NCBI GenBank assembly: GCA_017694495.1
Contig: JADIMU010000057.1
Coordinates: 1-54,876, forward strand
DNA: 54,876 nucleotides
Direction of reading: 5' to 3'
Source of the DNA: Candidatus Aphodenecus pullistercoris
GTDB lineage: Bacteria; Spirochaetota; Spirochaetia; Sphaerochaetales; Sphaerochaetaceae
In this document: positions 16,512 to 23,121 of the stretch, piece by piece
How positions within the stretch are numbered: position 1 is the first letter of the stretch
Layout: each line of letters opens with the position of its first letter
Translations under genes and position numbers: made by a program
The notes under the pieces: generated by a model
Told to the model about the DNA's origin: nothing
Database searches by the model: none
Seen by the model: only the letters and a program-made list of their open reading frames with translations

Positions 16512-16888
16512 AGCGCCGCGTCAGCCCATCCACTTCCTTCGGGTGGTAGATGCCATAGCTCAGCGGCTCTACGCCTTCCAGCGGGATGTATGAGATGCGT
16601 CCATCAGGAGGCATGAAGATGGAGGCGAGGATGCCTATGCCGAAGCCTGCCAGTGCCAACGTGGCCACAGCCTCGCCGGACTCGGCCGGCAGCATGGAGC
16701 CGGGAAGGCGTTCGTGGAAGAGGTTGAGCTGGAGCTTCGTGACTGCGCGGGGACAGTGGGGCGGCGTCTGGATGATGAGCCTCTCTCCTTCCAGGTCCGC
16801 GACCGTCAGCCTCCTTTTGCGCGCGAGACGGTGCGTCTTCGGCACCAGGGCTATGAGGCAGGGTCTGTCGACCTCCTCATAGACGAGG
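16483..16888 (-). pseudogene. Truncated LysR regulator (effector domain only)
   Basis: About 135 codons of a LysR substrate-binding domain remain, from GTLVYEEVDRP to the natural stop. CLIALVPKTHRLA and AVATLALAGFGIGILASIF are characteristic of the second half of the family. The DNA-binding domain and first lobe are missing: the reading frame to the right runs antisense to an ABC-transporter tail. The open frame continues to an ATG at 16971, but those extra residues are not LysR-like. It cannot bind DNA, so I treat it as a relic. Confidence 0.75.
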
Positions 16889-17037
16889 GTGCCCACCGCC
16901 TCTCGACGGTCAAGGGCAGCAAGGCGATCATGGTCCTGGATGGCGGACGCATCATAGAGCGTGGCAGCCATGAGGAGCTGATTGCGAAGAAGGGCACCTA
17001 CTACAGGCTCTACACTGGCGCCTTCGAGCTCGAGTGA
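16889..17037 (+). pseudogene. 3' remnant of an ABC exporter ATPase gene
   Basis: The last 50 codons of an ABC-type exporter survive: the H-loop AHRLSTV, then IMVLDGGRIIERGSHEEL, then an ordinary C-terminal tail and stop. Membrane domain, Walker A, signature and Walker B are all gone. It joins the LysR remnant at about 16888, with both genes having lost their 5' ends. That is what one deletion across a divergent regulator/transporter pair would leave. Confidence 0.75.
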
Positions 17038-17436
17038 TCAGAAGGAGAGCGTCTGTGGCGGCTCAGTGAAGGATGACAGGGTGGCTGTGGCGTCGGCGAG
17101 GTAGAGGACCTGTGTGTTGCCGTCGTCCTCGTCGTACATCTTCCTGAGCTCAGGGTAGGCGTCGAGCATGCTCTTCCGCGCTTGTCTCCTGTCGTCCTCG
17201 ACGGCACGGGCCGCGATGCGCAGCCACTTCTGGCCGTCGAAGGCGCAGATCTCGATGCGGTCGTTGGCTCTGATCTGCTTCGAGACGTCCTTTCTGCGAC
17301 CTGTCTGTATGTAGAGGCGGCCCTCGAAGATGTGGGCCGTGCCGAAGGGGCGGACGCGTGGCTGTCCACCGTCATCCGTCGCCAGATAGTAGGTTCCTGC
17401 CTTCTTCAGGAAGGCTTCGATGTCATTGAGTGTCAT
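17038..17436 (-). CDS. Pyridoxamine 5'-phosphate oxidase-fold (FMN-binding) protein
   Basis: 132 residues with the split-barrel PPOX pattern: an N-terminal helix, TYYLATDDGGQPRVRPFG, LYIQTGRRKDVSKQI and IEICAFDGQKWLRI. Small single-domain members bind FMN, haem or F420-like cofactors and often reduce or detoxify small molecules; the exact role cannot be told. The ATG has no Shine-Dalgarno, but TATAAT ends seven bases upstream. Its stop abuts the ABC remnant. Confidence 0.85.
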   Translation of the reverse strand: MTLNDIEAFLKKAGTYYLATDDGGQPRVRPFGTAHIFEGRLYIQTGRRKDVSKQIRANDRIEICAFDGQKWLRIAARAVEDDRRQARKSMLDAYPELRKMYDEDDGNTQVLYLADATATLSSFTEPPQTLSF

Positions 17437-17442
17437 GACTAC

Positions 17443-17448
17443 ATTATA
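17443..17448 (-). promoter_or_regulatory. Consensus -10 of PPOX gene, predicted leaderless
   Basis: A perfect TATAAT with six bases to the ATG at 17436. The -35 region falls inside the hairpin at 17454-17479 and does not match consensus. Confidence 0.5.
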
Positions 17449-17453
17449 GACGA

Positions 17454-17479
17454 CAGGGGACCCGGCGTGGGGTCCCCTG
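17454..17479. terminator. Perfect 10-bp hairpin downstream of TRAP permease
   Basis: CAGGGGACCC, loop GGCGTG, GGGTCCCCTG. It follows the TRAP permease stop (17510) by about 30 bases on the minus strand. No T-run follows on that strand, so it could act as a terminator helper or mRNA 3' stabiliser, and it also overlaps the promoter region of the PPOX gene. Confidence 0.55.
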
Positions 17480-17509
17480 AAGTCGATCCAATATGTTTTT
17501 TTTCAGCCG

Positions 17510-19519
17510 TCAGGCCTTGGCGATCTGCTCCTTGCGCTTCATGCCGTACTCGTAGACGACGACCAGGACGAGGGCAGTGAGGCCCAGGAGGTCCGTCACT
17601 GTGCCCGGGATGACCATGCACAGTCCTCCGACGGCCAGAATGATCCTGACAAGCGGGTTCAGACTGCGGCCAAGGTAACCGTTCAGCGCGGCGGCGATGC
17701 CGAAGATGCCAAGCAGCGAGGTGATGCAGATCTGGATGACCTCGAAGACGCTCGTGACATTGACGAAGAGCATTGCCGGGTTCAGCGCGAAGACGTAGGG
17801 CACGATGAAGGCCGCGATGGCGAGCTTCGTCGCGACGAGTCCCGTCCTCATCGGATCCGACTTGGCTATGGCGCTGCCGGCGTAGGCCGCCAGTGCGACC
17901 GGTGGGGTTATGTCCGCGACGATGCCGAAGTAGAAGACGAAGAAGTGCGCGGCGACAGGCTCGACGTTCAGTGCGATTAGAATGGGGGCGCACACGCCTG
18001 CCATGATGCAGTAGTTCGCAGTCGTCGGGACTCCCATGCCCAGGACGATGCAGCACAGCATCGTCAGCAGGAGGGCCACCATGACGATTCCCTGTGAGAG
18101 GGAGACGATCGTGCCCAGCAGGATGGATGCCAGTCCCGTGACCGTGATGCATCCCGAGATGATGCCGGCGATGCCACAGGCGACGACGACTGTGATCGAG
18201 CTTCTGGAGCCGTTCTCGAAGGCGTCGAGGATCCAGCGGAATGAGAGCGCGGGCCTTTCTCCCTTCTCCTCCTCCTCACCTCCGTCCGTCGTGGCCTGGA
18301 AGTGGGGGACGATGTTGTGGATGATGCCCACGACCATGGCGACCAGGATGGAGAGCGTGGCGGAGTAGGCCATGGTGAAGGTGTTGGATCCGACGAGGTA
18401 GATCAGGGCGATCAGGGGAAGCAGCAGGTAGATGTCCTTGATCAGGTCCTTGACCTTTGGAAGCAGCTCCTTGGGTATGCCCTTCATGCCGCTCTTCTTG
18501 GCCTCGAGGTGGACTGCGATGAAGATGCCTGTGAAGTAGAGGACTGCGGGCAGGATGGCCATGACCGCGATCCTTCCGTAGGGGATGCCTGTGAACTCCG
18601 CCATGAGGAAGGCGGCGGCGCCCATGATGGGAGGCATGATCTGGCCACCAGTGCTGGCCGCGGCCTCGACGGCGGCGGCGAACTCAGGCCTGTAGCCCAT
18701 CTTCTTCATCATGGGGATGGTGATCGAGCCGGAGCCGACAGTGTTGGCGACTGAGGAGCCGGAGGCCATGCCCTCCAGGGCGGAGGCGACGACGGCGACC
18801 TTCGCGGGTCCGCCTGTGAAGCGTCCGACTGCCGTGTTGGCGAAGCGGATGAAGAAGTCCGCGACTCCGGTGCGTTCAAGGAAGGCGCCGAAGATGATGA
18901 AGATGACGATGTACTTCACGCATACGCCGACCGGAGTCGAGAAGATTCCGTTGGCAGTATAGAAGAGCGTGCGGATCAGCTGGTTCAGTCCGATGCCGCT
19001 GAAGAGCGTGTAGATGACCAGGGCTCCGGCGACGCACAGGATCGGCAGGCCGACGCAGCGGCGGCACAGCTCGACCAGGGCCAGGATTCCGATAGCACCA
19101 ACGACCATGAAGAGCGGGTCTGCCATGATGCGGGCCGACAGGCGGATGACAGTCATCGCGTTGGCCGCGTAGAAGAAGTAGGCCCCGCTTCCCACAAGCA
19201 TGATGATGATGTCGTACCAGGGCATGTGGTTGACGCGCTCGACGCCCTTCCTTACGGGGAAGGTCAGGAAGCCGAGGAAGATGATCATGCCCATGAAGAC
19301 CGAGTAGCGGATTTCCTGAAGTGTGGTGAGGAAGACCGCGTCGATGATGCAATAGATGGCGAAGGCCGCCATGATGTAGTGGATGACTGTCTTCTGCCAG
19401 CCTTCCCAGATTCTGGTGTTCGACTCCCTGTCGTACTTCTTCATTACGGCCTCGACATCGGCCATGGTTCCGACGGAGTCGTCGTGGATGTATTCCTTTT
19501 CTTTGTCCTTCTTGCTCAA
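17510..19519 (-). CDS. TRAP transporter fused permease (small + large subunit), TAXI-associated
   Basis: 669 residues with about 17 hydrophobic helices: a roughly 190-residue region corresponding to the small (DctQ-like) subunit fused to a large DctM-like subunit. This is the '4TM/12TM fusion' used with TAXI binding proteins. LEGMASGSSVANTVGSGS and ASTGGQIMPPIMGAAAFLMA are typical of the large subunit. It takes up organic or amino acids such as glutamate using an ion gradient. I start at TTG 19519 because AGGAGAGA lies four bases upstream; the open frame to 19570 has no initiation signal. Binding-protein gene is directly upstream on the same strand. Confidence 0.93.
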   Translation of the reverse strand: MSKKDKEKEYIHDDSVGTMADVEAVMKKYDRESNTRIWEGWQKTVIHYIMAAFAIYCIIDAVFLTTLQEIRYSVFMGMIIFLGFLTFPVRKGVERVNHMPWYDIIIMLVGSGAYFFYAANAMTVIRLSARIMADPLFMVVGAIGILALVELCRRCVGLPILCVAGALVIYTLFSGIGLNQLIRTLFYTANGIFSTPVGVCVKYIVIFIIFGAFLERTGVADFFIRFANTAVGRFTGGPAKVAVVASALEGMASGSSVANTVGSGSITIPMMKKMGYRPEFAAAVEAAASTGGQIMPPIMGAAAFLMAEFTGIPYGRIAVMAILPAVLYFTGIFIAVHLEAKKSGMKGIPKELLPKVKDLIKDIYLLLPLIALIYLVGSNTFTMAYSATLSILVAMVVGIIHNIVPHFQATTDGGEEEEKGERPALSFRWILDAFENGSRSSITVVVACGIAGIISGCITVTGLASILLGTIVSLSQGIVMVALLLTMLCCIVLGMGVPTTANYCIMAGVCAPILIALNVEPVAAHFFVFYFGIVADITPPVALAAYAGSAIAKSDPMRTGLVATKLAIAAFIVPYVFALNPAMLFVNVTSVFEVIQICITSLLGIFGIAAALNGYLGRSLNPLVRIILAVGGLCMVIPGTVTDLLGLTALVLVVVYEYGMKRKEQIAKA

Positions 19520-19544
19520 AATGTCTCTCCTGTCGTCAAAGGAA

Positions 19545-19567
19545 GGGGGCTGCCAGCGACAGCCCCC
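19545..19567 (-). terminator. Intercistronic stem-loop between TAXI protein and permease
   Basis: GGGGGCTG / CAGCCCCC 8-bp perfect stem with a 7-base loop in the 73-base gap. Placement after a binding-protein gene and before its permease is typical of partial termination or mRNA-end protection that yields more binding protein than permease. Confidence 0.6.
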
Positions 19568-19592
19568 CATGAAGATGTTTCCTGATGGAACC

Positions 19593-20558
19593 TTACTTCA
19601 CAGGCACTTCAATGCCCTGCTCGGCGAAGTACTTCGCGGCTCCCGGATGGTATGGCACTGTCGTGATCGAGGTCGCGAAGGCCAGGTCGAGCTCGTTGCC
19701 CTTGTCGTGGCTCTGCGCGATGGCGTCCTTGTCGTTGAAGATTGTGCTCACGACATCGTAGACTGCGTCCTCGCTGACATCGTCACGTGCGATGACGACG
19801 GCTCCGACTGCGACGCTCTGGCAGTCCTCGGCGGTTCCGTAGACGGAGCTGGCGATCGTGACGGGCGTGTAGTAGGGCGAGGCGTCGAGGAGGATGTCCA
19901 TGTGCTCGTCATCGATGGAGACGAGGTAGACCTTGTGGGTCGTGGCGAGCGTCGAGACGGCGACTGTCGGGGCGCCGGCGACGACGAAGGCCGCGTCAAT
20001 CTTGCCGTCCTGGAGGGCATCGACGCTGTCGCCGAAGCTCTGGTAGGTCGGGTTGATGTCGTCCTCAGTGAGGCCGTAGGCTGCCAGGATGTCGAGGGCG
20101 TTGTAGTAGACGCCGGAACCGGACGAGCCGATGGAGACCGTCTTGCCGGCCAGGTCTGCGACCGTCTTGATCTCAGGGTCGAGTGTGACGATCTGGACCT
20201 GCTCGAGGTAGAGGGCCGCCACTGTGGAGAAGTCGCTGATGGCGCCCATCTCGGCGAAGAGGTTGGTGCCGTTGTAGGCGTAGCTCATGACGTCCGTCTG
20301 GACGAAGCCGAGCTGGTAGCTGCCCATGTCCATCATCTCGATGTTGTCCTGGCTGCCTGCGCTGACGACGGCGACTACGCTCGTGCCGGTCTCCGACGAG
20401 ATCCTCTGCGCCAGGACGTTGCCGAAGCCGTAGTAGGTGCCCTGGTCACCGCCTGTGCCGAAGCGAAGTGTCGATCCGCTCTCGCTGGCGCCGCCTGCGA
20501 TGAGGGGCATTGCGAGTACGGTGAGAAGCGCAAGTGCGATTGCGATTGTTTTCCTCAT
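19593..20558 (-). CDS. TAXI-family TRAP transporter solute-binding protein
   Basis: 321 residues. A signal peptide (MRKTIAIALALLTVLAMPLIAGG) directs it to the periplasm; no lipobox cysteine is present. The mature part starts with the TAXI hallmark RFGTGGDQGTYYGFGN, and contains LAGKTVSIGSSGSGVY and AAFVVAGAPTVAVS, which line the ligand cleft in this family. Start at ATG 20558, behind GGGAGAA; the longer open frame is non-coding leader. It partners the fused permease downstream. TAXI proteins often bind glutamate/glutamine or other carboxylates; the ligand here is not determined. Confidence 0.93.
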   Translation of the reverse strand: MRKTIAIALALLTVLAMPLIAGGASESGSTLRFGTGGDQGTYYGFGNVLAQRISSETGTSVVAVVSAGSQDNIEMMDMGSYQLGFVQTDVMSYAYNGTNLFAEMGAISDFSTVAALYLEQVQIVTLDPEIKTVADLAGKTVSIGSSGSGVYYNALDILAAYGLTEDDINPTYQSFGDSVDALQDGKIDAAFVVAGAPTVAVSTLATTHKVYLVSIDDEHMDILLDASPYYTPVTIASSVYGTAEDCQSVAVGAVVIARDDVSEDAVYDVVSTIFNDKDAIAQSHDKGNELDLAFATSITTVPYHPGAAKYFAEQGIEVPVK

Positions 20559-20651
20559 AATTCTCCCTTTCCTCCCTTGGTTTTTTATGCGCCTGGAATA
20601 TGTCGTTGTCAATGATGAAGATGCGTGAACAAAAGACCGGGCGACGATTCC

Positions 20652-20680
20652 ACTATCAAGGAAAAAGGCCCACTTGTCAA
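20652..20680 (-). promoter_or_regulatory. Promoter of the TAXI-TRAP operon
   Basis: Minus strand: consensus TTGACA (20675-20680), 17-base spacer, GATAGT (20652-20657). The predicted leader is about 85-90 bases and ends in a good Shine-Dalgarno. Confidence 0.6.
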
Positions 20681-20849
20681 GTCTAAAACGGAATGACATG
20701 TGCATAAGGAATGAATAAAGATACGAAAATGGCTCAGAAATGCATTCCCAATGCATATTACAGAAATCTTATCAAATCTGTTTCCACTTTGCTGCATTTC
20801 TACTGTTTCTGTTGCACTGTGCCGTCATTCTGGAAGCAGACAGTCCATC

Positions 20850-20918
20850 AAGAAAAGCAAAACCAGAATAGCGTGAAAAGCTAAACCAAAATGCCGTGAA
20901 AAGCTAAACCAAGTTGGC
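20850..20918. repeat. Three tandem ~23-bp repeats, insertion-sequence-end-like
   Basis: The unit GTGAAAAGCTAAACCAA plus six variable bases occurs exactly at 20873-20889 and 20896-20912, and in a weaker copy at about 20850-20866 (GAAAAGCAAAACCAGAATAG). Multiple short terminal repeats of this 'GTGAAAA..TAAACC' kind are characteristic of IS21-family transposon ends, but no istA/istB gene is present. Confidence 0.55.
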
Positions 20919-21232
20919 TTACTCCTTTCACTGTAGTAAAATATAATTTGAGTTCGGCGCTGAAAGGCGCTTGCTGTCCGCTCCGATTTTAAGGAACGAG
21001 ATCAGCTTCTCCATTGCGGCGGCTCTTGCCAAAGACCCGATGTATTCCTGGTGACACAACTCTCGAATTCACCATAGAAGTTGATGTTGTCGTCACCAGC
21101 GTTGTGGATGATGAGTCTCGCACTATTGAGAATGCAGTGGATGACATCGACATGAGGCTGATCACCCCCTGGTAATCGGTTTTCCATGACGCTGAGGGCT
21201 GGGGTGACCTGGCCCTCTTTGCGTTTCTGCGA

Positions 21233-21262
21233 TTGACCAGAGGCTTCATGTTGCCACATGCT
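21233..21262 (+). promoter_or_regulatory. Promoter of vsr, predicted leaderless
   Basis: TTGACC (21233-21238), 18-base spacer, CATGCT (21257-21262), then six bases to ATG 21269; no Shine-Dalgarno. Confidence 0.45.
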
Positions 21263-21268
21263 TCAGCC

Positions 21269-21718
21269 ATGGATGTCATGAGCGCCGCCGACAGGCACAG
21301 GACGATGGCTGCGATCCGGGGTAGGGATACTGGACCTGAGGTCTTCGTGCGCCATCTGCTGTGGCATCATGGGCTGCGCTACAGGACCTCTGTACGCCGC
21401 CTGCCAGGTTCGCCGGACATCTACCTTGCGAAGTACTCCACTGCGATCTTCATCAATGGCTGCTTCTGGCATGGCCACGAAGGCTGCCGCTACTACAGAG
21501 TGCCCAAGAGCAACACCGACTTCTGGGTGGCGAAAATCACACGCAACAGGGAGCGGGACGGAGAGACGAGGCGGCGCCTTGAGGAGGCTGGAGTCAGACA
21601 GCTCGTCATCTGGGAGTGCACAGTCAGGGCGATGAGGAAGGACGAGGAGAAATGCGATGAGGTCCTTGCCGCCATTCTCAACTTCCTCCACAGCGACCAG
21701 CACTACCTCGAACTCTAG
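21269..21718 (+). CDS. vsr: Very short patch repair (Vsr) DNA mismatch endonuclease
   Basis: 149 residues, the usual size. Vsr nicks DNA at T:G mismatches arising from deamination of 5-methylcytosine. Diagnostic features: MAAIRGRDTGPEVFVRHLL near the N-terminus, LPGSPDIYLAKYSTAIFING with the catalytic Asp of SPDI, then CFWHGHEGCRYYRVPKSNTDFW with zinc-binding Cys/His residues. ATG 21269 gives the standard N-terminus. No cytosine methyltransferase gene is adjacent, although vsr almost always neighbours one; the upstream gap contains transposon-like repeats. The partner may be elsewhere or lost. Confidence 0.92.
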   Translation: MDVMSAADRHRTMAAIRGRDTGPEVFVRHLLWHHGLRYRTSVRRLPGSPDIYLAKYSTAIFINGCFWHGHEGCRYYRVPKSNTDFWVAKITRNRERDGETRRRLEEAGVRQLVIWECTVRAMRKDEEKCDEVLAAILNFLHSDQHYLEL

Positions 21719-21745
21719 AGTCCATTTTCATCACGGAATCCTTCC

Positions 21746-21774
21746 TTGTGCCAGTGGTGCATGGGTGCTAAGAT
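21746..21774 (+). promoter_or_regulatory. Promoter of second MATE gene, predicted leaderless
   Basis: TTGTGC (21746-21751), 17-base spacer, extended -10 TGC-TAAGAT (hexamer 21769-21774), then six bases to ATG 21781. Confidence 0.5.
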
Positions 21775-21780
21775 GCGCTC

Positions 21781-23121
21781 ATGGCCACGCATGACATGAC
21801 AAAGGGCGACATCGTCAGACAGCTGGTGGGCTTCACCATACCACTGGTCCTGGGCAACCTCTTCCAGCTGGCGTACAACGCTGTCGACAGCATGATTGCA
21901 GGACACTTCCTTGGCGCCGACGCCTTGGCGGCCACAGGTATGGCCGGCCCCGTCATGAACATCCTGATCCTCGGCATCAGCGGGATATGCATCGGAGCCG
22001 GCGTCCTCATGTCGAACTACTTCGGAAGCGGAGACGGCAACCGGCTCAAACGTGAGCTGTCTACGCTGCTCGTCAGCGGCACCGTACTCTCCCTCGTCCT
22101 GACGGCGCTTGGCATCATCTTCATCCATCCTTTGCTGAGGCTGCTCAACGTCCCGGAATCGATACACGACATGACTGCCACGTACCTGTCAGTCGTCTTC
22201 ATCGGTGTGCCATTCACCTATTTCTACAATGCGCTCTCCCAGGCCCTGAAGAGTGTGGGGGATTCGAAGACGCCCTTGAAGTTCCTGATGGCGACGAGCG
22301 TGCTCAATGCCTTGATGGACCTCGTCCTCATCGGCCATTTCGGCTTCGGCATCATGTGTTCGGCCATGACTACGACGGTCTCCGAAGTCCTTTCGGCCCT
22401 GCTGTGCTTCATCTACATCTACCGCCGCGTCCCGCAGCTGGCCTTGCGCCCCAGAGAGCTCAAAGTCGACCGCCAGATGCTGGCGACGACGCTCTCCTAT
22501 GGTGCCGTCACAGCGCTCCAGCAGAGCGTCCAGCCCATAGGCAAGCTCATGATCCAGGGCGCTGTGAACTCCCTCGGCGTCGCGACGATCGCCGCCTACA
22601 ACGCCTGTACGAAGATCGACGACTTCGCCTATACGCCCGAGCAGAACATAAGCCATGCGATGACGACCTTCATCGCCCAGAACCGGGGCGCAGGCAAGAA
22701 GGAGAGGGCCTATAAGGGCTTCGCGCGTGGCATGCTGATCGAGACGGTCTACTTCCTCATCCTCGCAAGCGTCGTCCTGGCGCTGAACAAGGTCCTGATG
22801 CACCTCTTCATCAGCGGAGAAGGTTCCGAGGCCGTCATCGCGGAAGGTGAGCGCTACCTCTTCACGATGGCCTTCCTCTACATCTTCCCCGCCTTCACGA
22901 ACGGCATCCAGGGCTTCTTCCGTGGAGTGGGCAAGATGAAGACGACGCTTGGGGGCACATGCATACAGGCTTCGCTGCGCGTCATCTTCACCTTCGTCCT
23001 CGTTCCCTACCTTGGCATCGTGGGCATATGCTGGGCCTGCGCCATCGGCTGGGTGTGCATGCTCGCCTTCCAGATACCCTACTACTTCCACACGAAGCGC
23101 AAGGACCTGGCTTCGGCCTAG
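21781..23121 (+). CDS. MATE family efflux transporter
   Basis: 446 residues with about 12 membrane helices. QLVGFTIPLVLGNLFQLAYNAVDSMI at the N-terminus is the classical first helix, and LSQALKSVGDSKTPLKF and GIQGFFRGVGKMKTT mark the two repeats. It is a Na+- or H+-driven exporter of organic cations. It resembles the MATE gene at 1358 in overall plan but only partly in sequence, so the two are not a recent duplication. No Shine-Dalgarno; the promoter abuts the ATG. The stop overlaps the convergent DUF4954 gene by four bases. Confidence 0.93.
   Translation: MATHDMTKGDIVRQLVGFTIPLVLGNLFQLAYNAVDSMIAGHFLGADALAATGMAGPVMNILILGISGICIGAGVLMSNYFGSGDGNRLKRELSTLLVSGTVLSLVLTALGIIFIHPLLRLLNVPESIHDMTATYLSVVFIGVPFTYFYNALSQALKSVGDSKTPLKFLMATSVLNALMDLVLIGHFGFGIMCSAMTTTVSEVLSALLCFIYIYRRVPQLALRPRELKVDRQMLATTLSYGAVTALQQSVQPIGKLMIQGAVNSLGVATIAAYNACTKIDDFAYTPEQNISHAMTTFIAQNRGAGKKERAYKGFARGMLIETVYFLILASVVLALNKVLMHLFISGEGSEAVIAEGERYLFTMAFLYIFPAFTNGIQGFFRGVGKMKTTLGGTCIQASLRVIFTFVLVPYLGIVGICWACAIGWVCMLAFQIPYYFHTKRKDLASA

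Larger units (their letters stand above)
20559..21232. other. AT-rich intergenic region without an intact gene
   Basis: Besides the TRAP promoter and the tandem repeats at 20850-20918, I see no complete gene. Base composition is clearly AT-richer than the rest between about 20600 and 20960. From about 20970 to 21230 only short broken frames occur; one minus-strand frame starts MEKLISFLKIGADSKR but stops after about 28 codons. The region looks like an insertion scar next to vsr. Confidence 0.45.

Noticed and set aside
19383-20615. 410-codon open frame on the plus strand
   Set aside because: Antisense to the TAXI binding-protein gene; composition (Asp/Val-rich, no domain) is typical of a shadow frame.
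20850-20918. CRISPR array
   Set aside because: Only three short tandem units without spacers of constant length; no cas genes.
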